Notes: generated by a model from the sequence alone, not told the origin. A stretch of DNA of 64,000 bases from an uncultured Alphaproteobacteria bacterium (GCA_943787225.1 CALSLP010000002.1:400648-464647), one strand, 5' to 3'. Counted from the stretch's first letter, positions 44,173-54,161 are shown. Numbers and translations are program-made.

Positions 44173-44190
44173 AATTTTTGACGCGTGGCT

Positions 44191-44895
44191 TTATGCGTCT
44201 TTTTTTTCTGCACCGACCAAGCGATAGATCACACCACCTATCGCGGCTCCGACGATAGGAGCGACCCAGAATAACCAAAGCTGGCTAATAGCCCAGCCAC
44301 CGACGAACAGTGCCGGTCCCGTGCTGCGCGCAGGATTTACCGATGTATTGGTGATTGGAATGCTGATCAGATGGATCAGGACCAGAGCGAGACCAATCGC
44401 AATCGGCGCAAACCCGGCGGGTGCCCGGCCATCAGTTGCCCCCAAAATGATGATCAAAAAGAAGGCCGTCAGAACGACTTCAGCAATGAGGCCCGCCATC
44501 ATGGTGTACCCGCCGGGCGAATGTTCGCCATAACCGTTTGACGCAAATCCACCAGCCAGATCAAAGCCAGCCTTACCGCTGGCAATCAGGTAAAGTGCCC
44601 CTGCCGCCGCGACAGCGCCAATAATCTGGGCAATCCAATAGGGAATAATCTGCCCCGCCGGGAAACGCCCGCCAACGCAAAGGCCAATTGTCACGGCCGG
44701 GTTGAAATGGCCACCGGAAATATGACCAACCGCATAGGCCATCGTCAGGACGGTTAAGCCAAAGGCCAGCGAAACGCCGACAAAGCCAATTCCAAGCTGA
44801 GGGAAAGCGGCGGCAAACACGGCACTACCGCAGCCACCAAACACGAGCCAGAAGGTTCCGAGAGCTTCCGCTCCCATTTTATTCATTAGAGGCAT
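44191..44895 (-). CDS. aqpZ: Aquaporin Z (water channel)
   Basis: This 234-residue channel has six hydrophobic helices and two half-helices with NPA boxes at 65-67 (HFNPAVT) and 187-189 (SVNPARS). The aromatic/arginine filter residues fit AqpZ: Phe45, His175, Thr184 and Arg190, the pattern of a water-selective rather than glycerol-conducting pore. AAGGAG lies six bases before ATG 44895, so the 16 codons before it are not used. It acts in the inner membrane. A small PLDc_N-type membrane protein gene lies upstream in the same direction. Confidence 0.93.
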   Translation of the reverse strand: MPLMNKMGAEALGTFWLVFGGCGSAVFAAAFPQLGIGFVGVSLAFGLTVLTMAYAVGHISGGHFNPAVTIGLCVGGRFPAGQIIPYWIAQIIGAVAAAGALYLIASGKAGFDLAGGFASNGYGEHSPGGYTMMAGLIAEVVLTAFFLIIILGATDGRAPAGFAPIAIGLALVLIHLISIPITNTSVNPARSTGPALFVGGWAISQLWLFWVAPIVGAAIGGVIYRLVGAEKKDA

Positions 44896-44995
44896 TGGGT
44901 ACTCCTTTGCTTCATTTAAGAATTTAAGATTCCAGGGTCGCAATAGAAAAGATTGAGCGGCATATCTTCACACGCCGCTCAACCCTGTACGCGCT

Positions 44996-45172
44996 CTATT
45001 TTGGGCCCATAAACCACCAAAGAATGACGCCAATTAGAGGCAGGAGAATAACAACAAGAATCCAAATTACTTTTTTAACCGTCTCTGCCGAACTCGTCAC
45101 AATCTTGTAAATGGCGAATATATCAATCACCAACAGGATCAGGCTAAAGATGCCCATATTCCCAAAATCCAT
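44996..45172 (-). CDS. Small PLDc_N-domain membrane protein
   Basis: This 58-residue protein has two hydrophobic helices: FSLILLVIDIFAIYKIV near the N-terminus and VIWILVVILLPLIGVILWWF near the C-terminus, ending in FMGPK. That pair, with the LPLIGVILWWF ending, is the pattern of the PLDc_N (phospholipase D nuclease N-terminal) small proteins. GAGGAGAAG precedes the ATG at 45172. It lies about 100 bases upstream of aqpZ in the same direction. Function is unknown; most relatives are uncharacterised. Confidence 0.72.
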   Translation of the reverse strand: MDFGNMGIFSLILLVIDIFAIYKIVTSSAETVKKVIWILVVILLPLIGVILWWFMGPK

Positions 45173-45426
45173 AATCTTCTCCTCTGCTTTTTTATACTGG
45201 TTTGCTGAAACGCGCTAAAAGAACCCTATCTTCTGCGCCCTCAATCCAAAGATGGGTTTGTCCCCCAATTCGATCCCCTAAAGCTATTACAGGGCAAAAA
45301 TTACGTCGGCGAAAAGCCTACCCCAAGACCGACAATATGGGACGTCCTGCAATTGTGTTCCTGGACTGACCTGTTATTCTCCGGCAACAGATTTTTACTG
45401 ACTTTTTTTACTAGGGAGACCTCCCC

Positions 45427-46563
45427 ATGAAGGGACCTTTTCGTGCCGATCACGTTGGCAGCCTGCTGCGCCCCGACGCGCTTCTCGAAAAACGCGAAGA
45501 CTGGAAAGTAGACAAGATTTCCGATGCCGAGCTTCGTGACTTTGAAAACGAGTGCATCGCAGAGATCGTCAAGCAGGAGCAGGCCGTTGGCGTCAAATCA
45601 GTCACTGATGGCGAGTTCCGGCGCGAAAGTTTCCATTTCGATTTCATCAACCAGATCGGCGGGATTGAAACCAATTTCACCCTGAAAGGCGCGTTTGCCC
45701 AGGGCGAGAAAACCAAGGCGGGGGGCGAGAAAGCCGTACCGCTAACAGTCGAGATCAAGGACCGGATGACATTACCAGCGGCGGGAATCGGGGTCGAAAA
45801 CTATAAATATGTCGCCTCGGTTGCGGGCGAAGGCACGACCCCCAAGGTCACCATGCCCTCCCCGACCATGACCCATTTCCGCGGCGGCCGTGAAGCCATT
45901 AGCAAGGAAGCCTATCCTGATCTCGATGGTTTCTTTGCCGATCTTTCAGCCCTGTACCGGCAGGAGATCGATCTACTGGCCAAAGCGGGGTGCAAATATA
46001 TTCAGTTTGACGATACCAACCTTGCCTATCTCTGCGATTCAAAGATGCGCCAGGATGCGCGAGACCGGGGCGAAGACCCGGATGAACTGCCCCGCACGTA
46101 CGCGGCGCTGATCAATGACTGCATCAAAGATAGACCCGACGATATGGCGGCCTGCATCCATCTTTGCCGTGGCAATGCACGCAGTCTGTGGTTTGCCGAG
46201 GGTGATTACGAGCCTATTGCCGATCACATGTTTAATCTGACCGAAGTCGACGGCTTCTTCCTCGAATATGACGATGACCGCTCAGGTGGTTTCGAGCCAC
46301 TGCGCTTTCTGCCCAAGGGCAACAAGAAAATCGTCCTCGGGCTGGTGACAACCAAAAGCGGGGAAATGGAAAGCCGTGACGAGCTGAAACAGCGGATCGA
46401 GGAAGCGTCTAAATTCGTCGATATCGATCAACTCTGCCTGTCACCGCAATGCGGGTTCTCCTCCAACGCCATCGGCAACATCATTTCGGTGCAGGAGCAG
46501 TTCGACAAGCTCGGCATGATCGTCGATCTCGCCACCGAAATCTGGGGCGGCATGGATAAATAG
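45427..46563 (+). CDS. MetE C-terminal-domain-like protein (cobalamin-independent methyltransferase family)
   Basis: This 378-residue TIM-barrel protein resembles the catalytic half of methionine synthase MetE (and YxjG-type proteins): PFRADHVGSLLRP at the N-terminus, VTDGEFRRESFHFDF, the substrate segment YIQFDDTNLAYL, and zinc-ligand candidates in ACIHLCRGNAR and LCLSPQCGFSS. Members transfer methyl groups from a folate or a methylated small molecule to a thiol. It lacks the N-terminal MetE domain, so it may use another methyl donor. GGGAGACC precedes the ATG. No riboswitch-like structure is evident upstream. Confidence 0.82.
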   Translation: MKGPFRADHVGSLLRPDALLEKREDWKVDKISDAELRDFENECIAEIVKQEQAVGVKSVTDGEFRRESFHFDFINQIGGIETNFTLKGAFAQGEKTKAGGEKAVPLTVEIKDRMTLPAAGIGVENYKYVASVAGEGTTPKVTMPSPTMTHFRGGREAISKEAYPDLDGFFADLSALYRQEIDLLAKAGCKYIQFDDTNLAYLCDSKMRQDARDRGEDPDELPRTYAALINDCIKDRPDDMAACIHLCRGNARSLWFAEGDYEPIADHMFNLTEVDGFFLEYDDDRSGGFEPLRFLPKGNKKIVLGLVTTKSGEMESRDELKQRIEEASKFVDIDQLCLSPQCGFSSNAIGNIISVQEQFDKLGMIVDLATEIWGGMDK

Positions 46564-46613
46564 GCGAAAACAAAAAGACAGCACGAGTAGCCCCTGACGG
46601 TTACCCGTGGCGC

Positions 46614-47690
46614 CTAGCGGTATGACAGGCCGTTATCCGCAATCTTTAAAATCATCTGCTCGTAGCTCATATTCAGATTGAACGAACAGGCTCTGTAAAA
46701 ATATCCCTTGCGCAGACCGGGCATGAGATTGGCTTCAACAAAGTGGGGGAGCTGCGCCCCATTCATCATGACATCAATGCGACCGAATGATTTTCCGCTC
46801 AACGCTTTGAAGGCCACTTTAGCCAGGTCACAAAGTTTCTGGTGAACAGCTGAATCCGTGACCGCAACGACCGTCTCGGAATCGTTCTTCTTGATGTCAA
46901 AATCAAGAATGCGATTTCCATTCCGGTTTTCAGTGACAATGATTTCGATCGGCATCGCCGTCAGGGCTCCGGTCAAGGCATCCTCGAAAACCCCAACACT
47001 ATACTCTCTGCCGGACAAATAAGTTTCCACCAAACAACGTGATCGCTGAGTGTTTTGAATTTCAGCGACCTTGGCCACAAAACCGGCAAAATCATTTACC
47101 ACCGAGTTGGCATCCACCCCTCGGCTATCACCCCCCGTAACCGGCTTCACAAATAAGGGGAAATCAATTGGCAATGATGCTTCGGTGGGGTGTTCGCCGG
47201 GGCAGGTAGTGAAGTAATGCGCCGTCGCGATACCGGCTTTTTGTACAATATCTTTTGCTCGGCTTTTATTGGCTTCACGATCCAGCGCCTGCTTGCTTGA
47301 GGCCATAGAGCGAATGCCAAACCGATCCAGAAAATCATTCAACCACAGAGTTTTTCCGTCAAATTCAAAATATTTAACCCCCGAAAAGACGAGATCGGGG
47401 TTCCGGATAACCAGCCGCTCCAAATCGTCCAGGGCCTTAATTTCGGTGATCACCACGCTCTTATAGTGTTTGGACAGAATTTTCAGAATGATCGTGGCGT
47501 CTAGAATAATCCCAACATTCTTCTGATGTTCGGCTCTGACAGATGGTTTGGGGACCATCAGTATTTCAATCGACTTATTGATTTTTTTCGGAAGGGGCGT
47601 CGGTGTTTCTAAAGGCAAGCCCTGTAGCACTATCGGCGTCACGGCATTTTGGAGTATGTCAGCCGTCGGTAAAGTCTGGATATTTTCCAT
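46614..47690 (-). CDS. ATP-grasp protein (D-Ala-D-Ala-ligase-like)
   Basis: This protein of about 358 residues has an ATP-grasp core: FPLFVKPVTGGDSRGVDANSVV, RCLVETYLSGREYSVGVFED and GRIDVMMNGAQLPHFVEANLMPGL, with the acidic and asparagine residues that bind magnesium-ATP. The closest resemblance is to D-alanine-D-alanine ligase and other amino-acid ligases, but it is not a Ddl: the N-terminus (DILQNAVTP, QGLPLETPTPLP) is unusual, and no cell-wall gene is nearby. ATG 47690 is used; the preceding 36 codons look non-coding. It probably ligates an amino acid or small acid. Confidence 0.75.
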   Translation of the reverse strand: MENIQTLPTADILQNAVTPIVLQGLPLETPTPLPKKINKSIEILMVPKPSVRAEHQKNVGIILDATIILKILSKHYKSVVITEIKALDDLERLVIRNPDLVFSGVKYFEFDGKTLWLNDFLDRFGIRSMASSKQALDREANKSRAKDIVQKAGIATAHYFTTCPGEHPTEASLPIDFPLFVKPVTGGDSRGVDANSVVNDFAGFVAKVAEIQNTQRSRCLVETYLSGREYSVGVFEDALTGALTAMPIEIIVTENRNGNRILDFDIKKNDSETVVAVTDSAVHQKLCDLAKVAFKALSGKSFGRIDVMMNGAQLPHFVEANLMPGLRKGYFYRACSFNLNMSYEQMILKIADNGLSYR

Positions 47691-47971
47691 AGTCAAAAGA
47701 TGTCCATAAATTGGCCACGTGCGAAACGTTGGGAAACGCGCACAGGTTCCATGTTCGAGAATTGGGAACGGAGAATGTCGGTATAAAGGCGCGCGCACAG
47801 CTATTCTTCGGCTGCAGCAGGCGAAAGAGCAGCTTAACAGGAAACGATAGCGTTAGATATATAATAGTGTTGCTGCGCTGATTAACCCAGCGCCCAGTTT
47901 CCACCGAGTTTTAGGCGAAAAAGGGATATATCTCAAATTCGTAAAACCGGGAGCGTTGTCATCCCGGCGAC

Positions 47972-47993
47972 AGCGGCGCCTTCAGGCGCCGCT
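47972..47993. other. Perfect 9-bp-arm hairpin between ATP-grasp and ThDP genes
   Basis: AGCGGCGCC and GGCGCCGCT arms with a TTCA loop stand 13 bases past the ThDP-enzyme stop. A T-poor tail makes a classic terminator uncertain. The rest of the 316-base gap holds no gene, only the presumed ATP-grasp promoter. Confidence 0.6.
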
Positions 47994-48006
47994 GTTTAAT
48001 TAAGCC

Positions 48007-49743
48007 CTACTTATCCGTACGGTCGACCGTATCCTCGACCGCTCTCAGCCGGACATCGAGAAACGCCGCCTGGCCTTTGCTCACCGCTTCCAGCCCGCGT
48101 AAGATCGCCGCCCGCACGTCGCCGGGTTCTTCAACCTTCTCGCCATAGCCGCCAAAGGCTTCGATGATTTTCCAGTATTCCGGTGCCGGGCCAATATGCA
48201 GGCCGGAGTAATTGCCAGTCTGAACCGCATGGCCGCCTGGGTAGTATTTCGGCACCGCAGATTTTTGTGACAGATAGCCGTGATTATTGAACATGATGGT
48301 CAGGAATGGCAGATCATGTTCCTGCGCCGCCCCATAAACCGCTGGCACTGGATCGTAATTGAACGAGCCATCGCCGATCAGGCAGATCACCGGCCGGTCC
48401 GGATTGGCGGTCTTCACGCCAAGCGCCGTCGAGAGACCGGTCCCCAAACCACCGGTGCAACCATTGAACCACGAGCCGGGCTTGAGCTGGTCGAGATATT
48501 GATGCGCCGCGAGACGGTGCGTGATCAGCTCTTCCACCACCATGGCGTCTTCTGGCAAAACCTGTGCGAGTTCACGGGCCACCCATTTGGTGTCCATCGG
48601 TGATTGCTCCGATAACGCTTCCGCCTCTTCCTGCCATTTTGCGCGCCGCGCATCATTGGTGGATTTCAGTTCTGCCGCCCGTGCGGCGCGTGCCGGGTCA
48701 TCCGATTTGATACGGCCCTGGAGTTCTGCCAGCAACCGGGCCAGCGACGATTCCACTTCACCGGCGAGACAGAGGTCGGCTTGAATCCCCATAAAGGGCA
48801 TCTCGACCCGATGTGGGTCTTCATCCAAGATCGCGACAATGGCACCCTCAGAGGGCGTGGTTGTTTGCGGATGCCACGGGGAAATCGATGACGCGAGAAA
48901 AATCACGTCAGCGTCTTTGACCGCGCCCGCCGGGTTAAAGCCACTATGCAGCGGATGATTCCGGGGAATATTGATGCTGCCCGTCGCCCGGGATTCCGAC
49001 ACCGGACATCCAAGCAGCTCGGCGATAGCCGTCAAATGTTCGCAGGCCTTGACCGACCGTCCGACATCTTCGGCAACGATCACCGGGTTTTTCGCATTCG
49101 CCAGCAGATCAGCCAGCTCTTTAACGCCGTCAGGATCAGCCGTCGCCAGCGGCGCTTTGCCGAGACCGGTAGCCGCGTTCTGATTCATCGTGTCAAACAG
49201 ATGCTCCATCGGCATTGAAACAAACACCGGACCGCGCGGCCCTGCCATCGCCAGACGGCAGGCGCGCTCTATGGTCGCCGGCAAAATGGATTTGGTATTT
49301 ACGCCAAAGCTCCATTTGACGTTCTTCTCGACCATACCCGCCGGGCCGCCCATATCGGTGAGATGCGCACCCCATTGGCCACCCGGATCAGGACCATCAT
49401 CCTCACCGAAGCCAACGGATTCACCCGCGAAGATGACCATCGGCACCCCTTCATGCAGGGCGCCCCGCATCGCCATCGCGCCATGCAGCGCGCCAACCGT
49501 GGTATGGATCATCACCGCTGGAAGTTTGCCGGTCGCCTTGGCATAGCCGCTCGCCATGCCAAGGGCGGTCTCTTCATGCCGGGTACTCATATAAATCGGA
49601 ATATCGTTAGCGCCGGAATCGGCCAAAGCTTCCCATACAGGGGCCCATTCTGAACCCGGCGAGGCAAAAATCCGCTCGACGCCCATTGCGCTCAACACCT
49701 TCAGAAAGGCCTGCGCTCCATTTAATCCCTTTGTCTCGATCAT
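48007..49743 (-). CDS. ThDP-dependent decarboxylase/synthase family protein
   Basis: This 578-residue ThDP enzyme has three domains in order: N-terminal ThDP/pyrimidine-binding with RHEETALGMASGYAKATG (catalytic Glu), a central domain, and the C-terminal motif LIGDGSFNYDP...IMFNN, the GDG-x-NN diphosphate/magnesium site. The overall pattern resembles acetolactate synthase, benzoylformate decarboxylase and oxalyl-CoA decarboxylase groups. The SGANDIPIYMSTRHEE segment is common to all of these, so the substrate is not decided. It acts in the cytoplasm and probably decarboxylates a 2-oxo acid. It stands alone upstream of the decayed block. Confidence 0.85.
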   Translation of the reverse strand: MIETKGLNGAQAFLKVLSAMGVERIFASPGSEWAPVWEALADSGANDIPIYMSTRHEETALGMASGYAKATGKLPAVMIHTTVGALHGAMAMRGALHEGVPMVIFAGESVGFGEDDGPDPGGQWGAHLTDMGGPAGMVEKNVKWSFGVNTKSILPATIERACRLAMAGPRGPVFVSMPMEHLFDTMNQNAATGLGKAPLATADPDGVKELADLLANAKNPVIVAEDVGRSVKACEHLTAIAELLGCPVSESRATGSINIPRNHPLHSGFNPAGAVKDADVIFLASSISPWHPQTTTPSEGAIVAILDEDPHRVEMPFMGIQADLCLAGEVESSLARLLAELQGRIKSDDPARAARAAELKSTNDARRAKWQEEAEALSEQSPMDTKWVARELAQVLPEDAMVVEELITHRLAAHQYLDQLKPGSWFNGCTGGLGTGLSTALGVKTANPDRPVICLIGDGSFNYDPVPAVYGAAQEHDLPFLTIMFNNHGYLSQKSAVPKYYPGGHAVQTGNYSGLHIGPAPEYWKIIEAFGGYGEKVEEPGDVRAAILRGLEAVSKGQAAFLDVRLRAVEDTVDRTDK

Positions 49744-49916
49744 CGCTTAGTCTCCAGCCGGATTTCATCCATATTTTAGGGGACAGAGAATGCGATAAAT
49801 TTCTGCCTGCCGCCACCGGCGGCCACAAAAAATGTATTTGTTGGAAATAGTCCCTCTAGAGGGTCTGTTAGAGCTACTTCATCGGCAGGTCGAAGCCTAG
49901 AAATTCCAAAACCGAT

Positions 49917-50255
49917 CTAGATTGCCAAATATGGCTGCCGTAAATCTGCATTATCGAGAACATCTTGCGCGGTCCCGTCGAACACGATCTGGCCCATCGT
50001 CAATATGATTGCCCGATCTGCTAACTGCAAAGCGGCAATGGCGCTCTGCTCGACGATGATCGTCGTCATACCAAGGGATTTAATGCGGCCAATCGCCAGC
50101 ATCTGCTGTTCACCCCCAGAAAGCGTGGTACCTTCCTGCTCGCTCCGTTCACCAAGATGCGGAAATTATTCGTAACTCTGCTCAATTGACCAGCCGATTG
50201 GCGGACCAATCGGCGCCAGTTCCAGGTTTTCCTGAATCGCTTTCGCTATAATAGG
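49917..50255 (-). pseudogene. livF: LivF-like branched-chain amino-acid ABC ATPase remnant
   Basis: The reverse frame gives ENLELAPIGPPIGWSIEQSYE, a stop codon, FPHLGERSEQEG, the ABC signature LSGGEQQMLAIGR, then directly KSLGMTTIIVEQSA and the C-terminal ADRAIILTMGQIVFDG. The Walker B strand and its following residues, which should lie between AIGR and the next strand, are deleted. There is also an in-frame nonsense codon and no Walker A region. It is a decayed LivF gene. Confidence 0.8.
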
Positions 50256-50430
50256 CGTAGATATCAACGCAGGAGAAAAACGCAGAAGAATATGACGGAA
50301 ACACCGTCATAATAGTGACAGCAGCGGACAGACGGCAATCAATCGGTGATGTCCCCGAATGAACGATAGCGCACGTCGATAGTCAGAAGCGGAGCTTCTG
50401 AGGACTAGCCAAAGACGGGCATTCAGGTTA

Positions 50431-50447
50431 ATCGGGCGATGCCCGAT
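50431..50447. promoter_or_regulatory. Inverted repeat in the acr3 leader
   Basis: ATCGGGC and GCCCGAT arms with a GAT spacer lie about 75 bases before the acr3 start, in the 268-base gap between the livF remnant and acr3. It could be an operator, but no ArsR gene is in the window. Confidence 0.35.
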
Positions 50448-50523
50448 ATAGACGCGTTGGGAGAATATTTGCAAAATCCGTCTTAGCGGCCAATCCAAGT
50501 TACTAAAGGAAATCAAGAATCGT

Positions 50524-51606
50524 ATGAAGAATGAAAGCACCGCAGAAGCTCCTGCCACCTCTGGCGGAATCGGATTCTTTGAAAAATGGCTGTCAGTGTG
50601 GGTCGCTTTGAGTATCGTTTTGGGGATAGGCCTTGGGAACATACTGCCAGACCTGTTCCAGGTTCTCGCAGGCTTAGAATATGCATCCGTCAATTTAGTC
50701 GTGGCAATCCTCATTTGGGGGATGGTCTTTCCGATGATGGTGAACGTGGATTTCGCCAGCCTTCGTCATATCGGTGACCGCCCCAAAGGCCTCTTCATAA
50801 CAATAATCGTGAACTGGCTAATCAAGCCATTCACAATGGTTGCTCTTGGTATAGTTTTCTTTGAGGTTCTGTTCGTCGACCTAATCGCTCCTGCAGATGC
50901 GCAGCAATACATTGCCGGGCTCATTCTGCTTGGTGCCGCCCCATGCACAGCGATGGTGTTTGTATGGTCGCAGCTGACACGCGGCGACGCGACTTACACA
51001 CTTGTCCAGGTGTCCTTAAACGACATCATAATGGTATTTGCCTTCGCACCGATAGTCGCGTTGCTGCTCGGCGTAACCGATATTGTCGTTCCGTGGCAAA
51101 CATTGATTTTATCTGTTGGACTTTATGTTGTAATTCCTCTTATCGCCGGGGCGATCACCCGAAAATTGTTAGTAATGCGTGCCAAGCGCGGAGAAACGGG
51201 CGATGCAGCCGTCGCGAGGTTCTCTGGTGCTATTAAGCCTTTCTCCGTAATGGCGCTGCTTGCGACGATTGTCCTGCTCTTTGGCTTCCAGGGTCATGTC
51301 ATCCTCGACCGTCCACTCCTTATCGCTCTCATCGCTGTACCTCTGCTGGTCCAATCCTATGGCATCTTCGCAGTTGCTTATGGCGCGGCTTATTTGTGGC
51401 GGGTGCCGTTCAACGTTGCGGCGCCCTGCGCCCTTATCGGAACATCTAATTTTTTTGAATTGGCCGTTGCGGTTGCGATTAGCCTGTTTGGCCTGAATTC
51501 CGGCGCCGCGCTCACAACCGTCGTCGGTGTCCTCGTCGAAGTTCCGGTTATGTTATCTCTTGTCGCCTTTGCAAACCGAACACGGAACCGGTTTCCAGCT
51601 TCTTAG
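50524..51606 (+). CDS. acr3: Acr3-type arsenite efflux permease
   Basis: This 360-residue inner-membrane protein has ten hydrophobic helices with the Acr3 signatures: [41 protein letters not shown] holding the conserved Cys141, and [18 protein letters not shown], then the C-terminal [17 protein letters not shown] with its conserved glutamate. Acr3 exports arsenite or antimonite by proton exchange. The reading frame is intact, unlike the fragments around it. No arsR, arsC or arsH is in the window. It sits in the decayed block that ends near tRNA-Val. Confidence 0.88.
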   Translation: MKNESTAEAPATSGGIGFFEKWLSVWVALSIVLGIGLGNILPDLFQVLAGLEYASVNLVVAILIWGMVFPMMVNVDFASLRHIGDRPKGLFITIIVNWLIKPFTMVALGIVFFEVLFVDLIAPADAQQYIAGLILLGAAPCTAMVFVWSQLTRGDATYTLVQVSLNDIIMVFAFAPIVALLLGVTDIVVPWQTLILSVGLYVVIPLIAGAITRKLLVMRAKRGETGDAAVARFSGAIKPFSVMALLATIVLLFGFQGHVILDRPLLIALIAVPLLVQSYGIFAVAYGAAYLWRVPFNVAAPCALIGTSNFFELAVAVAISLFGLNSGAALTTVVGVLVEVPVMLSLVAFANRTRNRFPAS

Positions 51607-51640
51607 GAAAACTCGAAAAGCAACTTAACGGGTAGGTGAA

Positions 51641-51709
51641 ATGACCATGAAACACAAAGACTGCTACGGCACGATGTTCCACGACACGCTGCATTTCGAG
51701 ACCAATTAG
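51641..51709 (+). pseudogene. 22-codon open frame behind acr3, probable remnant
   Basis: An ATG with a GGTAGGTGAA ribosome site begins MTMKHKDCYGTMFHDTLHFETN and then meets TAG. The frame beyond the stop still reads PMHGKADP before losing sense, which suggests a gene interrupted by a stop soon after its start. I do not recognise the family with certainty. Confidence 0.3.
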
Positions 51710-51835
51710 CCAATGCACGGAAAAGCTGACCCTAGGAGCGTTAAGAAGCACGTTGCGGTAAACAGCTGCTTCGGCTGTTTGAAACGAATTATCTGCTCCG
51801 GGTCTTGCTGGCTTAAAAAACGTTCTGTGCCTTCC

Positions 51836-51957
51836 TCATACCTTGGTAAGAGCATCCCCCGTTGATCGCGGGATTTCGTCCCCGGACAACGTTTCCTTGT
51901 CCAAAAGCAGTTGGGCACCCTCTCGTAATACGGCGTGATTCTCCGAAAGCACTTTCT
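51836..51957 (-). pseudogene. FtsH-like C-terminal remnant cut by IS copy B
   Basis: The reverse frame from the IS edge reads KVLSENHAVLREGAQLLLDK, then ETLSGDEIP and a short tail with a stop at 51836. This resembles the helical C-terminus of FtsH-type AAA proteases. The ATPase and protease domains are missing and are not on the other side of the IS. Confidence 0.5.
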
Positions 51958-52011
51958 TGTCCTTCCCCCCTAAAACTGGGCCATTATTTTGGCATGGAAA
52001 GGGGATTTGTG

Positions 52012-52299
52012 ATGGCTCGGAAACGACATTCGGACGAGGACATACTGAAGCTGCTGCGTGAGATTGAAGTGAAGTTGTCGAACGGCAGCGACGTAGCGTC
52101 GGCGTGTCGTGGCGTGGGTATCAGCGACGCTACGTATTATAACTGGCGCAAGCGGTTTGGCGGGATGGGTCGGTCGCAGTTGTCGGAGATGCGTTCTCTC
52201 GAGAAGGAGAATACGCGGTTGAAGAAGATTGTGGCTGAGCTCGAACTGGACAAGCTGATCCTCAAGGAAAGCCTGAGCTACCTAAAGCCCAGGGCCTGA
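52012..52299 (+). CDS. IS3-family transposase OrfA, copy B
   Basis: The 95-residue OrfA is identical to that of copy A in every residue I compared: helix-turn-helix in the first half and a coiled-coil C-terminus. The ribosome site and start context are the same. Its stop overlaps the orfB frame for OrfAB fusion by frameshift. Confidence 0.9.
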   Translation: MARKRHSDEDILKLLREIEVKLSNGSDVASACRGVGISDATYYNWRKRFGGMGRSQLSEMRSLEKENTRLKKIVAELELDKLILKESLSYLKPRA

Positions 52300-53141
52300 C
52301 GACCGAGCATCTTCGTCAGGCCGTTATCCATACACGCCAGAAGCTTGCTACGTCGGAGCGACGGACCTGCCGGGTTATTGGTCTGGCCCGCAGTTCCCTG
52401 CAATATCGACCAGATCCCAAAGATGACAATGCTCTGCGGTTGGCACTGATCCGGCTGGCGAAGCAGTATGGGCGCTACGGTTATCGCAAGATTGCCGTCC
52501 TGCTGCGTATCGAAGGGTGGAAGGTGAACCACAAGAAGGTTGAGCGGATCTGGCGCGAAGAAGGACTTCAGCTGCCGCAACGAGACAAGAAGCGCCGGCG
52601 GCTCTATCACAAGGACAGCTCGATCATTCGGTTGCGGCCAACCCATCCCAATCACGTCTGGGCCATCGACTTCGTGCACGACAAGCTCGACAATGGTCGG
52701 AGCTACAAGATGCTGACTGTCCTGGACGAGTACACCCGCCAGGTGCTGGCTGTGACGGTTCGCACCCGGATGAGGGCTGACGATGTGCTTGAGGCGCTAT
52801 ACCCACTCCTGCTGCGCCACGGCACCCCGGAATACATCCGCTCGGACAATGGTCCCGAGTTCATCGCACAGGCGATGCAGGACTGGCTGGCAAGGGTCGG
52901 CATCAAACCCATCCGGATCTATCCCGGATCACCCTGGGAGAACGGATACAACGAACGCTTCAACGGAACCCTGCGCCGCGAGGTTCTCAATGCCGAGTGG
53001 TTCACCACGACTAAGCAGGCTCAGATCGTCATCAACCAGTGGCTCAGACAGTACAACCACATCCGTCCACATCAGGCACTGAACATGCGACCGCCAATAC
53101 CAGAAACTCTAATCAGGAATGGCACAGAACTTGGGGGCTAG
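52296..53141 (+). CDS. IS3-family transposase OrfB, copy B (DDE integrase)
   Basis: The frame is open from the orfA stop to 53141 and carries the same DDE residues as copy A (AIDFVHD, RSDNGPEF, NGYNERFNG). Only a few residues differ (for example Val to Ile in LLRIEGW and Asn to Lys in RDKKRRR). The element looks intact and may be active. The start codon is unclear, as in copy A. Confidence 0.85.
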   Translation: MTTEHLRQAVIHTRQKLATSERRTCRVIGLARSSLQYRPDPKDDNALRLALIRLAKQYGRYGYRKIAVLLRIEGWKVNHKKVERIWREEGLQLPQRDKKRRRLYHKDSSIIRLRPTHPNHVWAIDFVHDKLDNGRSYKMLTVLDEYTRQVLAVTVRTRMRADDVLEALYPLLLRHGTPEYIRSDNGPEFIAQAMQDWLARVGIKPIRIYPGSPWENGYNERFNGTLRREVLNAEWFTTTKQAQIVINQWLRQYNHIRPHQALNMRPPIPETLIRNGTELGG

Positions 53142-53144
53142 ACA

Positions 53145-54140
53145 CGCCGATATTTACATGTTCGCTCTGGCGATCCCTCTAATATCAGTTCTTGGCGTCG
53201 TACTTGGGGCGATGATGTTACACAAACGCGCGCAAGAAATGCTTAAGTGCGGCGTTTCCCCTGAAAACATCCGACAACTTCTCTACACGCCGGGTGAACT
53301 TGTTATGCCGAATTGGTGGATCCTAGGTGGTAGCGTGGTTTTTGTAATCTTCACAATCCTCATGGTCTTTCCGAGGTGCCATTCTCACAGGAGATCATCT
53401 TCGCTGGTTCCATGGCAATCATTTTGTTCATGATGCAGCGCCTGTTTGTGGAACTTGAACCAAGGGCAAAGCACGCGTTAATTGGAACAGCGGTCATCAT
53501 CTTTGTATTTCGCGCCGTACCGTTGCCGGGCCCAGGAGCAACGTGGTTCGAGATCGATACTTTAAAATTCGATCAGCAGTTCCTCTCCATTTTAACCTTG
53601 ATTGTTGCGCTACTGACCCTCGTCGGCATCGTAATTTTGCGGCCTTTAATGGCGAAACGCTCAATTGCCTATATCGTTGCACTACTGACAGTTGCCGGCG
53701 GCATATTATCACTGCCAAATATTGCCATGTATTACGGCCTCCATGAATGGACCGCCGGATGGTCAGCAGGCATCATCGACGCCAGGTTTATCGCAATTCT
53801 CGATACCGCTCTTGAATCGCCACTCGGCCAGATCGCGATGATACCGATGCTAGCTTGGATCGCGAAGAACGCACCGTCACACCTCAAAGCAACCTTCTTC
53901 GCAGTGATGGCGTCCTTTACAAACTTGGCGCTGTCCGCCAGCAGCCTGCTCACTAAATATCTCAACCTAATATACACGGTAACGCGGGAGACCGTTGATC
54001 AGGCGACTGGAGTGATCCAATCGCATGCCGATTACAGCGAGCTTGGCTGGCTGCTGATCACGGTCGCAATTGTCGGCGTAGCTTTTCCCCTAGCCGCGAT
54101 AACAATTATTCAAAGAACAAGGCTCAGAACAGAAGAATGA
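53145..54140 (+). pseudogene. MFS transporter (BT1-like) remnant, 5'-truncated and frameshifted
   Basis: From the IS edge the frame reads DIYMFALAIPLISVLGVVLG, GVSPENIRQLLYTPGELVMP and VVFVIFTILM. After a one-base shift near 53365 it continues GLSEVPFSQEIIFAGSM, and later LGQIAMIPMLAWIAKNAPSH and FAVMASFTNLALSASSLLTK. This is the C-terminal half of a major-facilitator protein like the folate/biopterin-transporter (BT1) group. The N-terminal half is missing behind IS copy B. The gene is non-functional. Confidence 0.7.
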
Positions 54141-54161
54141 ACTTGCCTGTTTTGTAGAAAA

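Larger units (their letters stand above)
51958..53144 (+). mobile_element. IS3-family (IS407-like) insertion sequence, copy B
   Basis: This 1187-bp copy is essentially identical to copy A (32858-34044) in the same orientation, 19.1 kb away. The left flank ends TTTCT and the right flank begins CGCCG, so no target duplication is visible. It truncates an ftsH-like gene on its left and an MFS gene on its right. Confidence 0.92.

Noticed and set aside
45181-45426. SAM or cobalamin riboswitch ahead of the MetE-like gene
   Set aside because: I looked for conserved riboswitch cores in the leader and saw none.
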